Shown here: positions 9,666 through 21,313 of the stretch, piece after piece
Layout of the letters: the number at the start of each line of letters is the position of its first letter
Position numbering within the stretch: position 1 is the stretch's first letter
NCBI GenBank assembly: GCA_024364735.1
Contig: JAGFNQ010005231.1
Span: 97,818 to 161,817 of the forward strand
Direction: 5' to 3'
DNA length: 64,000 nucleotides
Source: Boesenbergia rotunda
Taxonomy: Eukaryota > Streptophyta > Magnoliopsida > Zingiberales > Zingiberaceae
Notes under the pieces: model-generated
Seen by the model: only the letters and a program-made list of their open reading frames with translations
The model's database searches: none
What the model was told of the DNA's origin: nothing
Translations under genes and position numbers: made by a program

Positions 9666-11272
9666 ATGGCACCAAAGTGAGTGTTTGATTTAGTTTTCAT
9701 TACGAATCCGTCTATAGAACATGTGTATGAAGCTAATTATGTTTTGGTGTTTGTTTTGTGCCGTGACCTTCTTGTGTTGGACTTGACCCCTCCTTTCCGT
9801 ATCTTATCTTTGATCAAATGTCTTACCTCGTGATTATGTCTCTGTGATCAAATCTGTTGCCATAATTCTTTGATTAAATCTATCCTCTTATGATCAACTC
9901 GACCTTGCTCACTTGATTATCTTATACCATGACCAATTCGTGTGTGGGTTGTGTGTTCCTTTAATCTTGTGCCATGATCAATTCCAATTTTAGAAAATCT
10001 TCTAAGGGAAAGGAACCATTGGAGGGAAGTTCAAAGGGCAAAGGCCCTACATCATCTACACCTCCATCAAGACCACCACCGCCTCCGCATACCCGATTTC
10101 AAAATATCCATTTTGCTCTAAACTTTCAGTGGCATAACTTCAAACTTATGCCGTGTCGATCGGTGGATCAAAACTACATTTATGAACATTGTCCCACGAT
10201 ACGACAAATTATTGAATATTATGAGCTTCAACCCATCCTTTTCTTAGAAAGGCCAATAAACCTTGATTTGGTCTCTGAATTCTATAATAATATGGTTAGT
10301 GGAGAGGGCACGGGGTGGAGGACCCGTGTAGGGAGTGTTGACCTTGACTTTACTCTATCTGCTTTCACTACCTTTCTTGGATGTCGCCGATCCAAGAATG
10401 TCTTTTCACTCTATCCATATCTTCCGGATCCCTTACCAGTTCCTTTTGATGGGATCACTTTTGAATCCATCTATGAGCATTTTCTAGGCCATCCCAGGCC
10501 AAGAGGTTCTAGTGAGTGTGACCGTGACTTTCCCACATTTCCTGCTCTCCATCTTTCTCCCATTGATTATGTTTTGTTTAAAATTATCACAAACTGTCTT
10601 GTTCCTACCACCACAAAGCACCTAGACAAAATTCATCCATTCCACTGCTTGATGCTCTATGGGATGCATCAGCAGCTAGACTTTGATCCAGTGACTTCTC
10701 TTTATTTCTCCATCATCGTCCATAGCCAGATGTATGGTCAGACGGTTCACATGCCTTTTGGCCACATCATTACTGCTTGGCTGCAGTCCGTGGGCATCGA
10801 TGTTTCACAGGGCCACATTGTGCCCATGGTTCGACAGGACTGCCGCTTGGATCATCGCATGCTCGCTCAGTCCGACATTGTTGTCGGGCCGCAGGGGCTA
10901 TGGTGGAAGGATCGAAGACGAGTGGGGGACTTACCAGGAGTAGACCATGCTCAGGAGTGGCCCGCTGTTACGACAGATTACGATGAGTGGGCTCCTGACC
11001 TTCGCTGGCAGGTTGCGGAGCTAGAGCGGATGCTGCAGCACGAGTTACACATTTCCAAGCTCTGGCGACAGGAGGTCCGCTCCGAGTTTCAGTCTTTCGA
11101 TCGCCATCTCGATGCTCTATCATCTGATGTCTCTGAGATGAGCTCACTACAGGACAGATGGTATGAAGAGTGGTATCATCATACATTTCCTGATGGTGCG
11201 TCCCCGAGTGGCACTTCACCAGGGGATATCATATACATTGATAATTCAGACGATGATCCAGCTGACGCTTGA
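9666..11272 (+). CDS. Third ORF of family A (plant transposon/env-like position), probably spliced
   Basis: This open frame lies between pol and the 3' LTR, where Sire elements carry an env-like ORF. The exon 2 frame is open from 9974 to 11272. A better start is the ATG at 9666: 11 bases, a GT-AG intron (9677-9993), then exon 2 in phase, giving about 429 residues starting MAPK. The N-terminus is basic, Ser/Lys-rich and has a proline run. The middle (about residues 40-270) resembles the putative plant transposon protein domain found in many plant retroelements, by recall only. Around residues 320-380 there is a likely coiled coil, and the tail is acidic. I see no signal peptide and no convincing membrane segment, so an entry function is not supported. 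Its function is unknown. Confidence 0.72.
9677..9993 (+). other. Candidate intron in ORF3
   Basis: The 317-base segment starts GTGAGTG and ends TTTTAG, is T-rich throughout, and joins the short ATG exon to ORF3 in the same reading phase. These are ordinary plant intron properties. The unspliced alternative is a start at the ATG at 9974. Confidence 0.6.
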
Positions 11273-11909
11273 CTGCTCCCTGCTTTTGTTTGATGATTTT
11301 TGACCTTTTGACGGCTGTGTCCGTCCTGACTTTTGCTTGTTATGGCATGATATTGAGTTGCATCTACTATCTGTCTGGATATTTTCTGTATAGCCACTAT
11401 CCTTGTTTTTGATGTATTTCTTGCCATCCTATGTTCATTAGTGGCTTGTATGATGATATTTTGCATGTATTTCTTATCATTCTTAGGATGTTGGCTTATA
11501 TCTGTATCGCTATGATCATGCTTTCAATGCCATGTCTACTTGATGCACATGATTATTTTACCATGCCTTGTGTGTCGTTATTTCATGTTAGTATGATGCA
11601 TGTGATTGCTATGTCTTGCTCTATCTTTTTCACATGTGTTCATATGCTTATCAAAAATCAATCACATCTTTGTTGATCTGGGATACCCCTAGGGTTGAGG
11701 GGGAGTATGGTTAGGCTTAACAGCCCCTCTAGACCCTTTTCGGTGTTCGACAAAGGGGGAGAGTGTGGTTGGTTAAGTTTAGGATGATTATAGTGATTAT
11801 ATTGTAGGGGGAGGATCCTGATTCCCCTATGATTCTGGATTTGAGGAAATTGATTAAGAATCCCTAAACTTAAAATCGGGTTGTCAAACAACAAAAAGGG
11901 GGAGATTGT
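11273..11909 (+). other. 3' untranslated part and polypurine tract of family A
   Basis: About 620 bp without a supported gene follow ORF3. The part after 11690 is rich in GGGGGAG-like purine runs. The polypurine tract proper, AAAAAGGGGGAGA, is at 11893-11905, four bases before the 3' LTR; it would prime plus-strand DNA synthesis. Confidence 0.8.
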
Positions 11910-14013
11910 TGATGCAGTCTGGCCCTGATTATTGTTTTGGTGTTGACATTGATTTTAGTTTAGGTTGGTGATTATGATGATTATGATTAAGTCCTGATCG
12001 AGGATTAGGCATGGTATGGAAAATCCTGGCCTGGAGGGCTAGGTGTTGGAAAATCCTAACCTGGAGGGTTAGGTGTGGAAAATCCTAGCTTGGAGGGCTA
12101 GGTGTTGGAAAAGTCCTAATTCGGAAGGGTTGGGTGAAAAGTCCTAGCTTGGAGGGCTAGGTGAAAAGTCCTAACTTGGAGGGTTAGGTGCAAAGTCCCA
12201 ACTTGGAGAATTAGGTGAAAAGTCCTGGCTTGGAGGGTCAGGTGCCTAGCTTGGAGGGCTAGGTTGGATGAAGTTCTAACTCGGAAGGGTTGGGTGAAAA
12301 GTCCTAGCTTGGAGGGCTAGGTGAAAAGTCCTAGCTTGGAGGGCTAGGTGAAAAGTCCTAACTTGGAGGGTTAGGTGCAAATTCCCAACTTGGAGAGTTA
12401 GATGAAAAATCCTTAGCATGGAGGGCTAAGGTGGATGAAATCCTAGCTTGGAGGGCTAGGTTTGAGTCCCTGGATCGGTCTGGTGACCGATCAGGGATAT
12501 TGGCACGCTGCTCCTTCGTGGATCGGTCTGGTGACCGATCCAGCGATGTCTGATCGGTCTGGTGACCGATCAGGGAGTGCACAGTGAGGTTGGGAATCTA
12601 CTGTGTTGCTCCTGATCGGTCCGGTGACCGATCAGGGAGCAGGTTGTTGCCGTGTTGCTTGGCTCCTGATCGGTCTGGTGACCGATCAGGGAGTAGGCAG
12701 CTTCCTCACCGCCTTGCTCCTGATCGGTCCGGTGACCGATCAGGGAGCAAACAATGAGTGAGTTCCCCCACGGATCAGCTCCTGAACAGTCCGGTGACCG
12801 ATCAGGGATTTAGGATTTGATTTCTGAGATCACTGTTCATTAGACCTGATCGGTCTGGGGGACCGATCAGGCTTCACTCTGATCGGTCACCAGACTGATC
12901 AGGCGTGTATTGCCGCGAGAGCTGGGAATCCCAGCGAAGCAGTGGATCGGTCTGGTGACCGACCCACAAGCCCTGGATTGGTCCGGTGACCGATCACTTT
13001 AATTCAAATTGCGTTGTTAGACGCTCTGAACATATCTGATTCTCTGCGCTCACTCACTGATCCTTGATTTTCTAATTGATATGCTGTGCTAACACTCTGA
13101 TTAAGCTACAGGTGACAGGGAAGGATTCAAACACTCAAGGAGAGTCAATGGAGACCTTTCCTTGGAGCAGGTTTGTCCGTTTTTCCATCTCAGGTTGCAA
13201 CGGCCGAGCTGCAGACTGGAGCTGAGACTGGAGCTTGACTGAGAGAAGCTCAGGGAGTCCAAGGAGAGCTCAGTGGTAGCTGGCGTTGGCAGGTGAGCAG
13301 CTGGTGGCTGCAGGGATGGTGTCACCTGACGCTTGGTGGAGAAACAAAAGGGTGGAAGAAGGCTTCGTTGAAGCAGAGGTTTTTGCAAACAGCTTTGGGG
13401 CTTGAGTTCTTGCTGCGCCTTTGAGTTCTCCACAACTTGCTTGCGTGTTCTGAAGTTCCATCTTGTGCAAGCAACTGAGATTCAAGAAGCAACCATCCCT
13501 TGCTTGAGCACCAGGAGGAAGGAACAAGAAGCTTCGAGTCCAACAGCGAGAAGACACGGGGAAAGGGTTCTTGCGTGAGATTGTCGCTGGGTGGAGCTCT
13601 GAGGGAGCTTGCTGTGTTCTTGTCTTTGCCAAGTGCTAAGTAAGATCTTTCTCGTGTTTCATTGTGCTTAACATTCTACTCTTGATTGAAATGCTGTGGA
13701 GAGGTTACTCCACCGAGAAGGAGGTTGTTTTCTATTCGGTGTTCACCGGGGCTTGATCTGCCGACGATCAAGGGATCGCCCACCTTAAGGGCACGCCAAG
13801 GAGTAGGGGCAAGTTATCCCCGAACCTTGTAAACCTTCCTTGTTAGCGATCTTGCTAATTGTGTTGGTTTGCTTTCGTTTTAGTTTTCTGCACACTCTAT
13901 TTTGTACTCTTTCCGCTGTGCTACTGATCTTTGAGTTGCAGAAATTCTTAAGTGTTTAAAGTCCAAGTGATTGGCTATATTCACCCCCCTCTCTAGCCAT
14001 CCGGTTTCCAACA
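11910..14013 (+). repeat. 3' LTR of family A element
   Basis: This 2104-bp LTR starts TGATGCAG and ends CCAACA, collinear with 1609-3747. It carries the hairpin array at 12025-12460 and the palindrome array at 12472-12996. It lacks one palindrome unit present in the 5' copy. Right after it comes GGTAT, the presumed target duplication. Confidence 0.9.
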
Positions 14014-14320
14014 GGTATTTGTGTGTATGTGTAAATTATCCACTGGACATGGGAGATGCTGTCCGATTTTAGATTGGATCAGCGACTCTGTTGGTCTCGG
14101 GGAGTGACAAAATATTTCTTAGTTTGATAATTATTGAAAACTTTTACTTGTTGATCACTCATTTAGATGAAATAAGAAAAATTTCAAAAGGAATGAGGTG
14201 GTTAGGAAACTGCCCCCAATTCGGATGTCAGGCGAAGAAATTCTTTAAGAAATCGATAGTTATAAATTTCTACCAGTAATTGAGGATGGTTCTGATGATA
14301 TCAACAAAAATATTATTAGA

Positions 14321-14737
14321 GTGAACAAATGTGGTTGGAGGAAAAGAAGTATTTTTGAGAGCTTCCATATTGGAAATATTTACTGATTCGACATAATTTA
14401 GATATGATGCATGTCAAAAAAAATTTCTTTAATAATATCTTCAATACTGATGGATATACAATACAGATGTATGTACCCTTTTGAAAGGTTTCTTAGGAAA
14501 TTAAAGAATAATATGTGTAACAATGTAAGAGTTGAGGGATCAATATGTAATGCATATCTGGTTGAAGAAGCAACTTCATTTTTCTCTTATTATTTTGCTA
14601 TTAATATGAAAATCAGACATCGGAAGTGTCCACGAAATGAAGATGGCAGTCAAACATTTGATCCAAATATGCTTTCTATTTTCAAATATCCTGGTAAAGC
14701 AATGGGTGCAACTGTATTTAGACGGTTAAATGACTAA
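14321..14737 (+). pseudogene. TNP2 transposase and DUF4218 fragment (CACTA)
   Basis: CACTA transposase cuts the element at its ends. The first part, across a frame change, shows the TNP2 signature RHNLDMMHVKKN (about 14389-14424). It then runs almost at once into a DUF4218-like block, MYPFERFLRKLKNN and EGSICNAYLVEEATSFFSYYF-like (about 14468-14600), which in intact proteins lies some 200 residues further on. An internal deletion near 14440 is therefore likely. The DUF4218 frame ends at a stop at 14735-14737. The catalytic N-terminal half is absent, so the fragment cannot be active. Confidence 0.78.
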
Positions 14738-15072
14738 GAATATCATGCTGTTAGGGCATATATACTCTTGAAATATGAAGAGGTCAAACCATACATAAGG
14801 TAATAGGAGTTTATATTTTCATTTACATTATATAATTGTCTGATAATTTGAAATAAACTCTAGTTTGATCTTAAATTTTCTTATTTGTCAGCTTGTACGA
14901 ACAACAGTTGTACATACAAAATTCATCAATAAGTACAAATGAGGTAGATTATAAGTTAAAGGATGAATTTGCATTTTGATCTCAAATTTATGTAAGTTAG
15001 TTAATATAAATTTTTATCAGTGCAATTCTTTATTAGATATTTATCTAATTTTTATAATAACTACTGTTATAG

Positions 15073-15504
15073 GTGAACGATCATGTGGATGATGAAAGAT
15101 TAAAAAATCTCGTATCTGGACCTCTGCGTACATTAGCCATCTTCTCCAATTATTACGTGAATGGATACAGATTTCACTTGGTCCAACATGATTCACAAAG
15201 ACTAACGTATAATTATGGTGTTTGTGTCAATGTATCAATAAACAACAATGATACTCAATTTGATTATTATGACAAAATTGAGGAGATTATCGAGCTTGAA
15301 TACCCAGCGTTACCTTTTAAAAGATGTATATTATTCAGATGTTCATGGTATGATCCAACTCCAAGGACAAACATCAAAGTATATCGTTTATATAATTTAG
15401 TTGAGATTTATTCAAGGAAAAGATTCAACAAGTTTGAGACTTTCAACTTTGCAGTACAAGTTGGTCAAGTAATTTATCTTGAGTACCCAACTAAGAGAAG
15501 ATGA
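15073..15504 (+). pseudogene. DUF4216 fragment of CACTA transposase
   Basis: This 143-residue open frame has the layout of DUF4216, the C-terminal domain of plant CACTA transposases: SNYYVNGYRFH, then YDKIEEIIELEYP, FRCSWYD and finally AVQVGQVIYLEYP. In intact genes it follows DUF4218 in the same protein. Here about 330 bases of AT-rich sequence, perhaps an intron, lie between the two. The preceding exon does not join cleanly. The domain's biochemical role is not known. Confidence 0.75.
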
Positions 15505-16035
15505 CCCAGTGAATGACTAGCTGTATGTCAAATAAAGCCTAAGTCAAACATTGAAATACCGAATACCATAACTGCCCAAAACCATGATGCATATTAAAAT
15601 GAAGAAGTCATAATACACTCAGTTGATTCAGAAATACAATCTACATTACAATTACTTGTAGATGTTAATGTCAGTTATAAGGAAATAGATGATGGAGAGA
15701 TAGCTAACAATGAGGAGGTTGATGTATCAACGGAGTCTAGTGATGAAAACTTACAACATGTTAATTTAATTGATTCAGAATGCTAACAGGTGATTAAATA
15801 TATTTCTAATTGTTTTTATTTCAAATATATTATTATTGCAAATGTGTATACTCGCTATTTGTGATTTTGGATTTATATAGTCATGCAATCAGGATGGAGA
15901 TCATGTGGTGACCAGAAAGTTTTGAGAGTAGTTGGTGACCGGTAAGTAAAGTTGTAATTTTTATGTATTCCCGTATTTAATTTGCAATTTTTAATCACAC
16001 AAATCTAATATATAATATTTCTCTTACAGCTTTCT

Positions 16036-17235
16036 CCCAGATGGTCACCAGGTATCTTCATACATTACAAAGAAATTTAAAGAAAGATTGTCCTAGACTG
16101 CTATTACATGGGGATATGAGGAGTAGGATATGAAGATATTTTACTACGGAGAATTCTTGGTAAGTATTTTGAATATAAAATCTATTTCTTATAAAACTAA
16201 CATGATACTAACTCTCTTTTTTTTATAGAAAAGATATGTTCGGGAAGAGGGCCACGAGGAGGAGTTCAAGAGAATTTGGAATGTCTATTGCTCCAAGCTA
16301 TACAGGGACATGCTATTCAAGTGGAGAAAGAAAGAGATTAGACTTTTTGAGGTCCTTGAGACGATTTTGTCTAGCATGGAGAGCCGTCTGTGATGCCCAA
16401 CATTGGAAAGATAATGTTGTGATTGCTCAAGCAAATCACAACTTGGAGCTTGATAGCCCTAGCACCGGATAATCAAAGTATACTGCTGGATCACGTTCCA
16501 TTGTCCAACATGCCACTGACTTGGTAAGATTTTAATTAAGTTATAATGCAAAATTCTACAATTCTTTTGGATAGTTTTAAGTGTTTCAATTTTTGTATAT
16601 AGATTGCTAAATTGTAGAGACCTCCCACTAGTTGGGAGGTATTTAGCAAGACCCATAAGAAGAAAGATGTGTCTTATGTTGATCGACGCTCCTTAACAAT
16701 TAATGTAAGTATATTAACTTTAGTGTATTTTTTTTCTTTTTATAGAGATTAATTTAAATCTTTTTTTTACAGGAAGCAATGACTACGAGAGTTGCATAGA
16801 CGTCTCAGCCTGCTGTAGAGGGGGAGGATTCTCAACCTCTTTCCGCCGACCAGGTAAATGACATTTATTATGATGTTGTCAGTGGAAGAAGGAAGATCAC
16901 TCTATATGGCCTTGGCTCTCAGGACAAAGTTGTATACGATCAGATGAGAGCTCTAGGGGTTAGGGGTCGCCCAAGTTCCTCCTCATCTGGTGAGGTACGT
17001 CAATTGCGGGAGGAAAATCATGATTTGTGGACTTGACTCATGTCTATGGAGACGACGATGGTCTAGAGGGACACAGAGATCGGGAGCCGAGGGAGCTCCA
17101 GGTTCATACTGAGGTGATAGTGCATTACATGCAAGTGTTTGCAGCAACACTATCTCCAATCTCACAGATAGGCCTCCCTCATTGTTTGGAGTCTCAGGAG
17201 ACCCAAGAACCTGAGGATTCCCATTTTGATCAGTA
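16036..17235 (+). pseudogene. Ptta/En/Spm-type second CACTA protein, broken exons
   Basis: Scattered exon-like pieces match the plant Ptta/En/Spm protein (PF03004 type), thought to bind subterminal repeats as TnpA does. Recognisable are GHQVSSYITKKFKE (about 16040), a block KRYVREEGHEEEFKRIW (about 16228) and TSWEVFSKTHKKKDVSYVDRRS (about 16629-16694, given here in part), followed by GRRKITLYGLGSQ (about 16886). Pieces sit in different frames and are separated by T-rich stretches ending in AG, consistent with introns. Stops interrupt several of them. Exon borders were not worked out base by base. Confidence 0.7.
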
Positions 17236-17879
17236 GATCTTTTAGAGGTATGTCATACTTTTTCTTAGCTTTTACTTTATAAAGTATTTATTAAATCAAA
17301 ATATTACTTTCAGTTTTTTAAATATATGCATCGCTAAATGTAAACTTTTCATCATCATTCATATATTTTGGTCTTTTTTGAGAGTCAAATCCAGACATCC
17401 TTTTAGTTAAGAAGTAAGTATACTTTTCATTGTCGCTAATTGTTATCTATCTTTTGTTTATAAGTTATGATAACTAGTGATGTCCTTTTTAATAAATGCT
17501 TGTAGTTGTATTTCATTTTTTGATTGTATTGTCTACTAATCAAATATTTATTCATGCAGGATTGAAGATCTTTTTGAACAAGTTTTGATTAGGATGTCTT
17601 ATATTTGACTTTTTATTCATGTAAGTATTACTTTTGTTTTGAGACATATTGTGTTTAGACATATGGATATAGATATCAAACTATATATGGATATGAAAGT
17701 GTTTAGATATATGTATCGTTTACTAATGCATGTGTGGATTAGATATATGTGAATTGGATATGTGTGGATTGGATTACGGTTGGATTTGATATGCTTATAT
17801 TTATTTGTATGCGTGGATTTTAATATATATTAATTTGTATTGAATGTATATATGGGGATTGAAAAAACTAGAGAGGTTT
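17236..17879 (+). other. AT-rich 3' part of the CACTA remnant, no gene seen
   Basis: About 640 bp of AT-rich sequence, with repeated words such as GATATATG and TGGATT between 17650 and 17850. I see no coding signal. Confidence 0.6.
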
Positions 17880-18980
17880 TGAAAAAACGTATGACAAATA
17901 CCGACAGATTATTTTCAAATCCTTCGCAAGTTGTGATGAATATTTGACGTATCCGATGCTAATAGCGACAGATAAGTTAAATATCCATCGCTATTTGTGA
18001 CGGTTATTTAACCTGTCCATCGGTATTAGTGACAAAAAATTATTTCAGTCGTTGTTGCCAAGAAAAATAAGGGTTTGTAGTCCACGAATTAGCGACGGAA
18101 ATTTAATTATCTATCGTTAATAGCGATGGATAGGTCAAATAATCATCGCAAATAGCGACGGATAGGTTAAAGTAGTGCCATTCAACTATAGGTGCAAGGA
18201 AGGCTAGGTTCAAGCTAAGTGCTGCAATAGAGGTCCAAGCTAAGTAAAGCAAAAGATAGAAGCAAAGGAGCGTCGGAAAGGCAAGGTGCGGAGAGAGGCA
18301 ACGAAGGGGAGGAAGAAGCTAAGCTAAGTAAGCCACTTATTCCGATCCCACGTAAGTCAAGTAAAAAAACCAATATCCACTCCGCGGTGCGAACGATGAA
18401 CGGGTCTAAATAAAGTATAGAAGCCCATGAAAGGAACGAGTGAAACGACTACAAGTCGTCCGCTGCAATAGACGAGCAAGCTAAGTGCTGCAATAGAGGA
18501 GCAAGCTAAGTCAGCGTCTCCAACCAAGCGCTATGATGAGCGAGCTAAGCTAGGGGCGATGGGAACCCATTCAAGCAAACAAAGTAGGGGTGTTGAACGC
18601 GGGTGACTTATCCATCGCTATTAGCATCGGATACGTCAAATATCCGTCACTATTAGAGACGGATCATTGAAATTCCACCGCTACTTTGTGGAAATAAAGA
18701 GGTTTAGGGTTTTCGTTTAGTTGGCGACGGAGAACAAACTCTATCATTATACTTTTGTGACGGAACATTTTTTATCCATCTCTATATATTTGCAATGACG
18801 ATTTAATATCCATCTTGTTAGCGACGGATAAAAATTATTCCATCACCATTCTCGACAATGATGATACTCGAACCGACGATGTTTCTTTCATCGCTAATCT
18901 ATCTCTAAATGGGATTAGCAACGGATTAGAGACGAATTCTGCCCGTCGCTAGTGTGTGCTTTTTTTGTTGTGTTGTAGTT
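17880..18980 (+). repeat. CACTA subterminal repeats
   Basis: Direct and inverted copies of words like TAGCGACGGATA and ATCCATCGCTATT recur about every 20-40 bp from 17900 to 18175 and again from 18600 to 18950. Such clusters next to the end bind the element's second protein in En/Spm relatives. A foreign-looking island separates the two halves. Confidence 0.75.
18176..18580. other. Foreign-looking island inside the CACTA subterminal region
   Basis: The island is GC-richer than its surroundings and lacks the ATCCATCGCTA words on both sides. It holds direct repeats of GAGCAAGCTAAGT and GTGCTGCAATAGA. Its borders carry the same heptamer AAAGTAG (18169-18175 and 18581-18587), possibly a target duplication. 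The style recalls plant mitochondrial intergenic DNA, but this is only an impression. Confidence 0.4.
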
Positions 18981-19625
18981 TTGGCATCGTTGTTGAGCCT
19001 CCTGGTGAAGAATTCGCTAGGAAGACGGTGTCGGTCGAGTTCCTCCTCGTGTCAATCATAGCCTCGGTCGTACGATGGTCATTGTCATCGATATCGACAG
19101 GTTGTGAGATGAGAAGATGAACGATCGTTGGTGATGTCGGGTCGAGATAAGGTTCGCCAATTTAGGAGGCCACATCATCGGGTATGAAAATTGTATCATA
19201 CGCAGGAAAAACCATGACCTGAGCCCATACCAGGCCACGAGATGAGGATGGGCTCCCCGTCAAAAAGCCCGAACAGGGATCAGAGGAGCAGGTTTGAGGT
19301 CAGGGTCAATCCCCCCCCCCCCCCCCCCTCAAACCTCATGCTGACATCTCGTCCGGGATAGCGACATGAACTCTGTAGGATTCCCACTTGGGTCGGCCCC
19401 TCGAGCTCAAGTCGACCCTGATTCATATCAGCTCAAGTTGATCCTTAAGCTCTCGACCCCTAGTAGTAGCCTGGGTTGGTCCCTGTGCTCACCACCTAGC
19501 TATAATCCTCCACACCGAAGATCAACAGAGGAGGCCTAGCCACACATTAATAGCCAATGGCTAGGAGAACATGGGCCCTGAATGGTTCCAAAAGACACAC
19601 TCCACTACGTAATGCTCACCATAAC
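18981..19625. other. Unassigned stretch with C18 tract; possibly Gypsy LTR
   Basis: No gene is supported. An 18-base C run (19311-19328) sits between inverted repeats GGTTTGAGG and CCTCAAACC. Because the solo LTR at 19626 split one sequence that continues at 21314 into the 3' end of a Gypsy LTR, part of this stretch probably belongs to that LTR. Its start could not be found. Confidence 0.45.
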
Positions 19626-21308
19626 TATAGGGAATCCTATGTGGCAACAACATAAATTCGCAGCAAAAAATAAGATCTCTTGAGCGATCCATGCGAAAGA
19701 AAACTTGTACGAAGTTCATCTATCTAATAGATCTATCTAAAGTGTATACCTTTGGAGCGTGCCCTTCGCTTATCCCGCTCGTCCAAGGTACGCTGGATCT
19801 TTTGCACGTTCAAGTATCCGTGCCTCTAGTAGTATCCACATGAATACGATCTATACCTCGGAGAGGAACCACCTTAGTTATGCTAGCAACTTGGGATGAT
19901 TCGCAAAGCATAAGAACCTCCACTAGGGAGTTATGGACAAGGAGGAAGAAAGAAGAAGAAAAGAGATGCACCCTTTAGCCTTTGATAAGGGGGGGGGGGG
20001 GGTATTTATACTCATCTAATGAATACTAAGTGTTTTTGCCCATCGAGCTTCTCTCATCTTAATGCTAATAAAACTCAATGAATATCAAGCCTTTTGGTAT
20101 CCCTTGAGACTCTTAAGATTCTATTCATCTAATGAATAGAATGCCTCTTAATCTTCCTCTTAAATAATATTTCATTAAACTTTTTAATGAATATTATCCA
20201 TAATTAAGTGATTGAGTCTAATCTAGATGAGATTAACTCAAATTAGAATCCCATAATCCAATTGGATTCATTTGAGTCTAACTCAATTAATCCAATTTCA
20301 AATCACATTTTAGTTAAACTAAAATCATCTTATCTCTGAGACATCGTGTCCTTTGTGTATGACCCAATAGGTTCTCGTAACATTGATAATATATCTAAAC
20401 TACTTTAGATACATAAACAATGAGCGGCATCTAGTAATGATCATTGCTACCCATGTGACGAAAATGTCGAGATCCGACATAACCTTTCCGTGACTATTAT
20501 ACTGTATGTATTCGTCCTTCTATCCTTGATATCTAGATTGATCAATGAAGCATTGACTGTGTCATCCCCTTATCAATCTTTGTATTTCTTGATTTCCAAG
20601 TAGACTCATTCAAGCAAATGAGCTCAATATCTCATATTGATTCATTTGAATATAGTCATGCATTTTAGTAGTCCTACTCGATCAAGGGGCTCATAGATTT
20701 CACTCCCATCATATGGGAGGGATAGATCTCATCTACTTCACTCGCATCTCTCTGCATAATTGTTACATACTGAGTGATTGCCTTTATAGTCTACCCTGTT
20801 ACAAGTGATGTTTGATGATACCAAAGTATATAACTCCTTATGTAGAGAATCGTAGTGAATTCAAGTCTAAGGACTATTCATACTAATAGTCACATGAGAA
20901 AGTTTATGACACTCGTATGACAATATATGAAACTTTCTCATAGCGGGTCAATTCAGTATACATTTTCTAATGTATACCCATGTGTCAACTTGATATCACA
21001 TATCTCTTGTGAGCTCAAGTCATCAATTGACCAACATGCCAGTCTCTATACATTAATATTGTCTCTGAATATGAATGCTTGACTAGGAATGGTTTAGTGT
21101 AGTGTTTTCTACATCATCTTACTATCGATTCAACCAATCGATATGATATAGATAAAAATTTACTATCCAAGGACATTATTATACTTAGTTATTTGATACA
21201 AATAAAAAATAAGTATAATAACCAAACTTTGCATTTATTAATAATAGAATATGATACAAAAGTCCCTAGTCAATCATCACATAATTGGCTTTAGGGCTCC
21301 TACTAACA
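19626..21308 (-). mobile_element. Solo LTR, Copia-like, exact ATAAC duplication
   Basis: On the minus strand the unit starts TGTTAGTAGGAGCCC at 21308 and ends GGATTCCCTATA at 19626. ATAAC occurs immediately on both sides (19621-19625 and 21309-21313). The minus strand has a TATA box, TATAAATA near 20004-20011, just after a G14/C14 tract (19989-20002). No internal region is present, so this is a solo LTR left by recombination between two LTRs. Copia-type style is inferred from the layout; the end TA instead of CA is probably a mutation. Confidence 0.82.
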
Positions 21309-21313
21309 ATAAC

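Larger units (their letters stand above)
1609..14013 (+). mobile_element. Sire-like Copia retrotransposon, family A, near full length
   Basis: Two LTRs (1609-3747 and 11910-14013) begin TGATGCAGTC and end CCAACA. They flank a primer site, gag, protease-integrase-RT-RNase H in Copia order, a third ORF and a polypurine tract, for a total of 12.4 kb. The flanking pentamers GTTAT (1604-1608) and GGTAT (14014-14018) differ by one base and are the likely target duplication. By eye the LTRs differ at about 2-3% of sites, which suggests a fairly recent insertion. The gag-pol frame carries two stops and several one-base shifts, so this copy looks defective, whereas the third ORF is open. The Sire clade is inferred from long LTRs, the UBN2-type Gag and the extra ORF after RNase H. 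Confidence 0.92.
14019..18980 (+). mobile_element. CACTA (En/Spm) DNA transposon remnant
   Basis: Fragments of TNP2 transposase, DUF4218, DUF4216 and a Ptta/En/Spm-type second protein occur in this order on the plus strand, followed by subterminal repeats and a degenerate end. The last bases TTGTTGTGTTGTAGTT (about 18965-18980) read on the minus strand as AACTACAACACAACAA, one base off the CACTA start of this superfamily. The 5' end and its terminal repeat are missing; the left edge is the family A LTR. No target duplication could be identified. All coding parts are broken and AT-rich. Confidence 0.8.

Noticed and set aside
9377..9700. Minus-strand frames across the palindromes and GC-rich leader of ORF3
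   Set aside because: They contain an N, run antisense to ORF3 and are explained by low stop frequency in GC-rich sequence.
9974..11272. Calling ORF3 a true envelope protein
   Set aside because: No signal peptide, no clear membrane helix and no cleavage site are visible; only its position is env-like.
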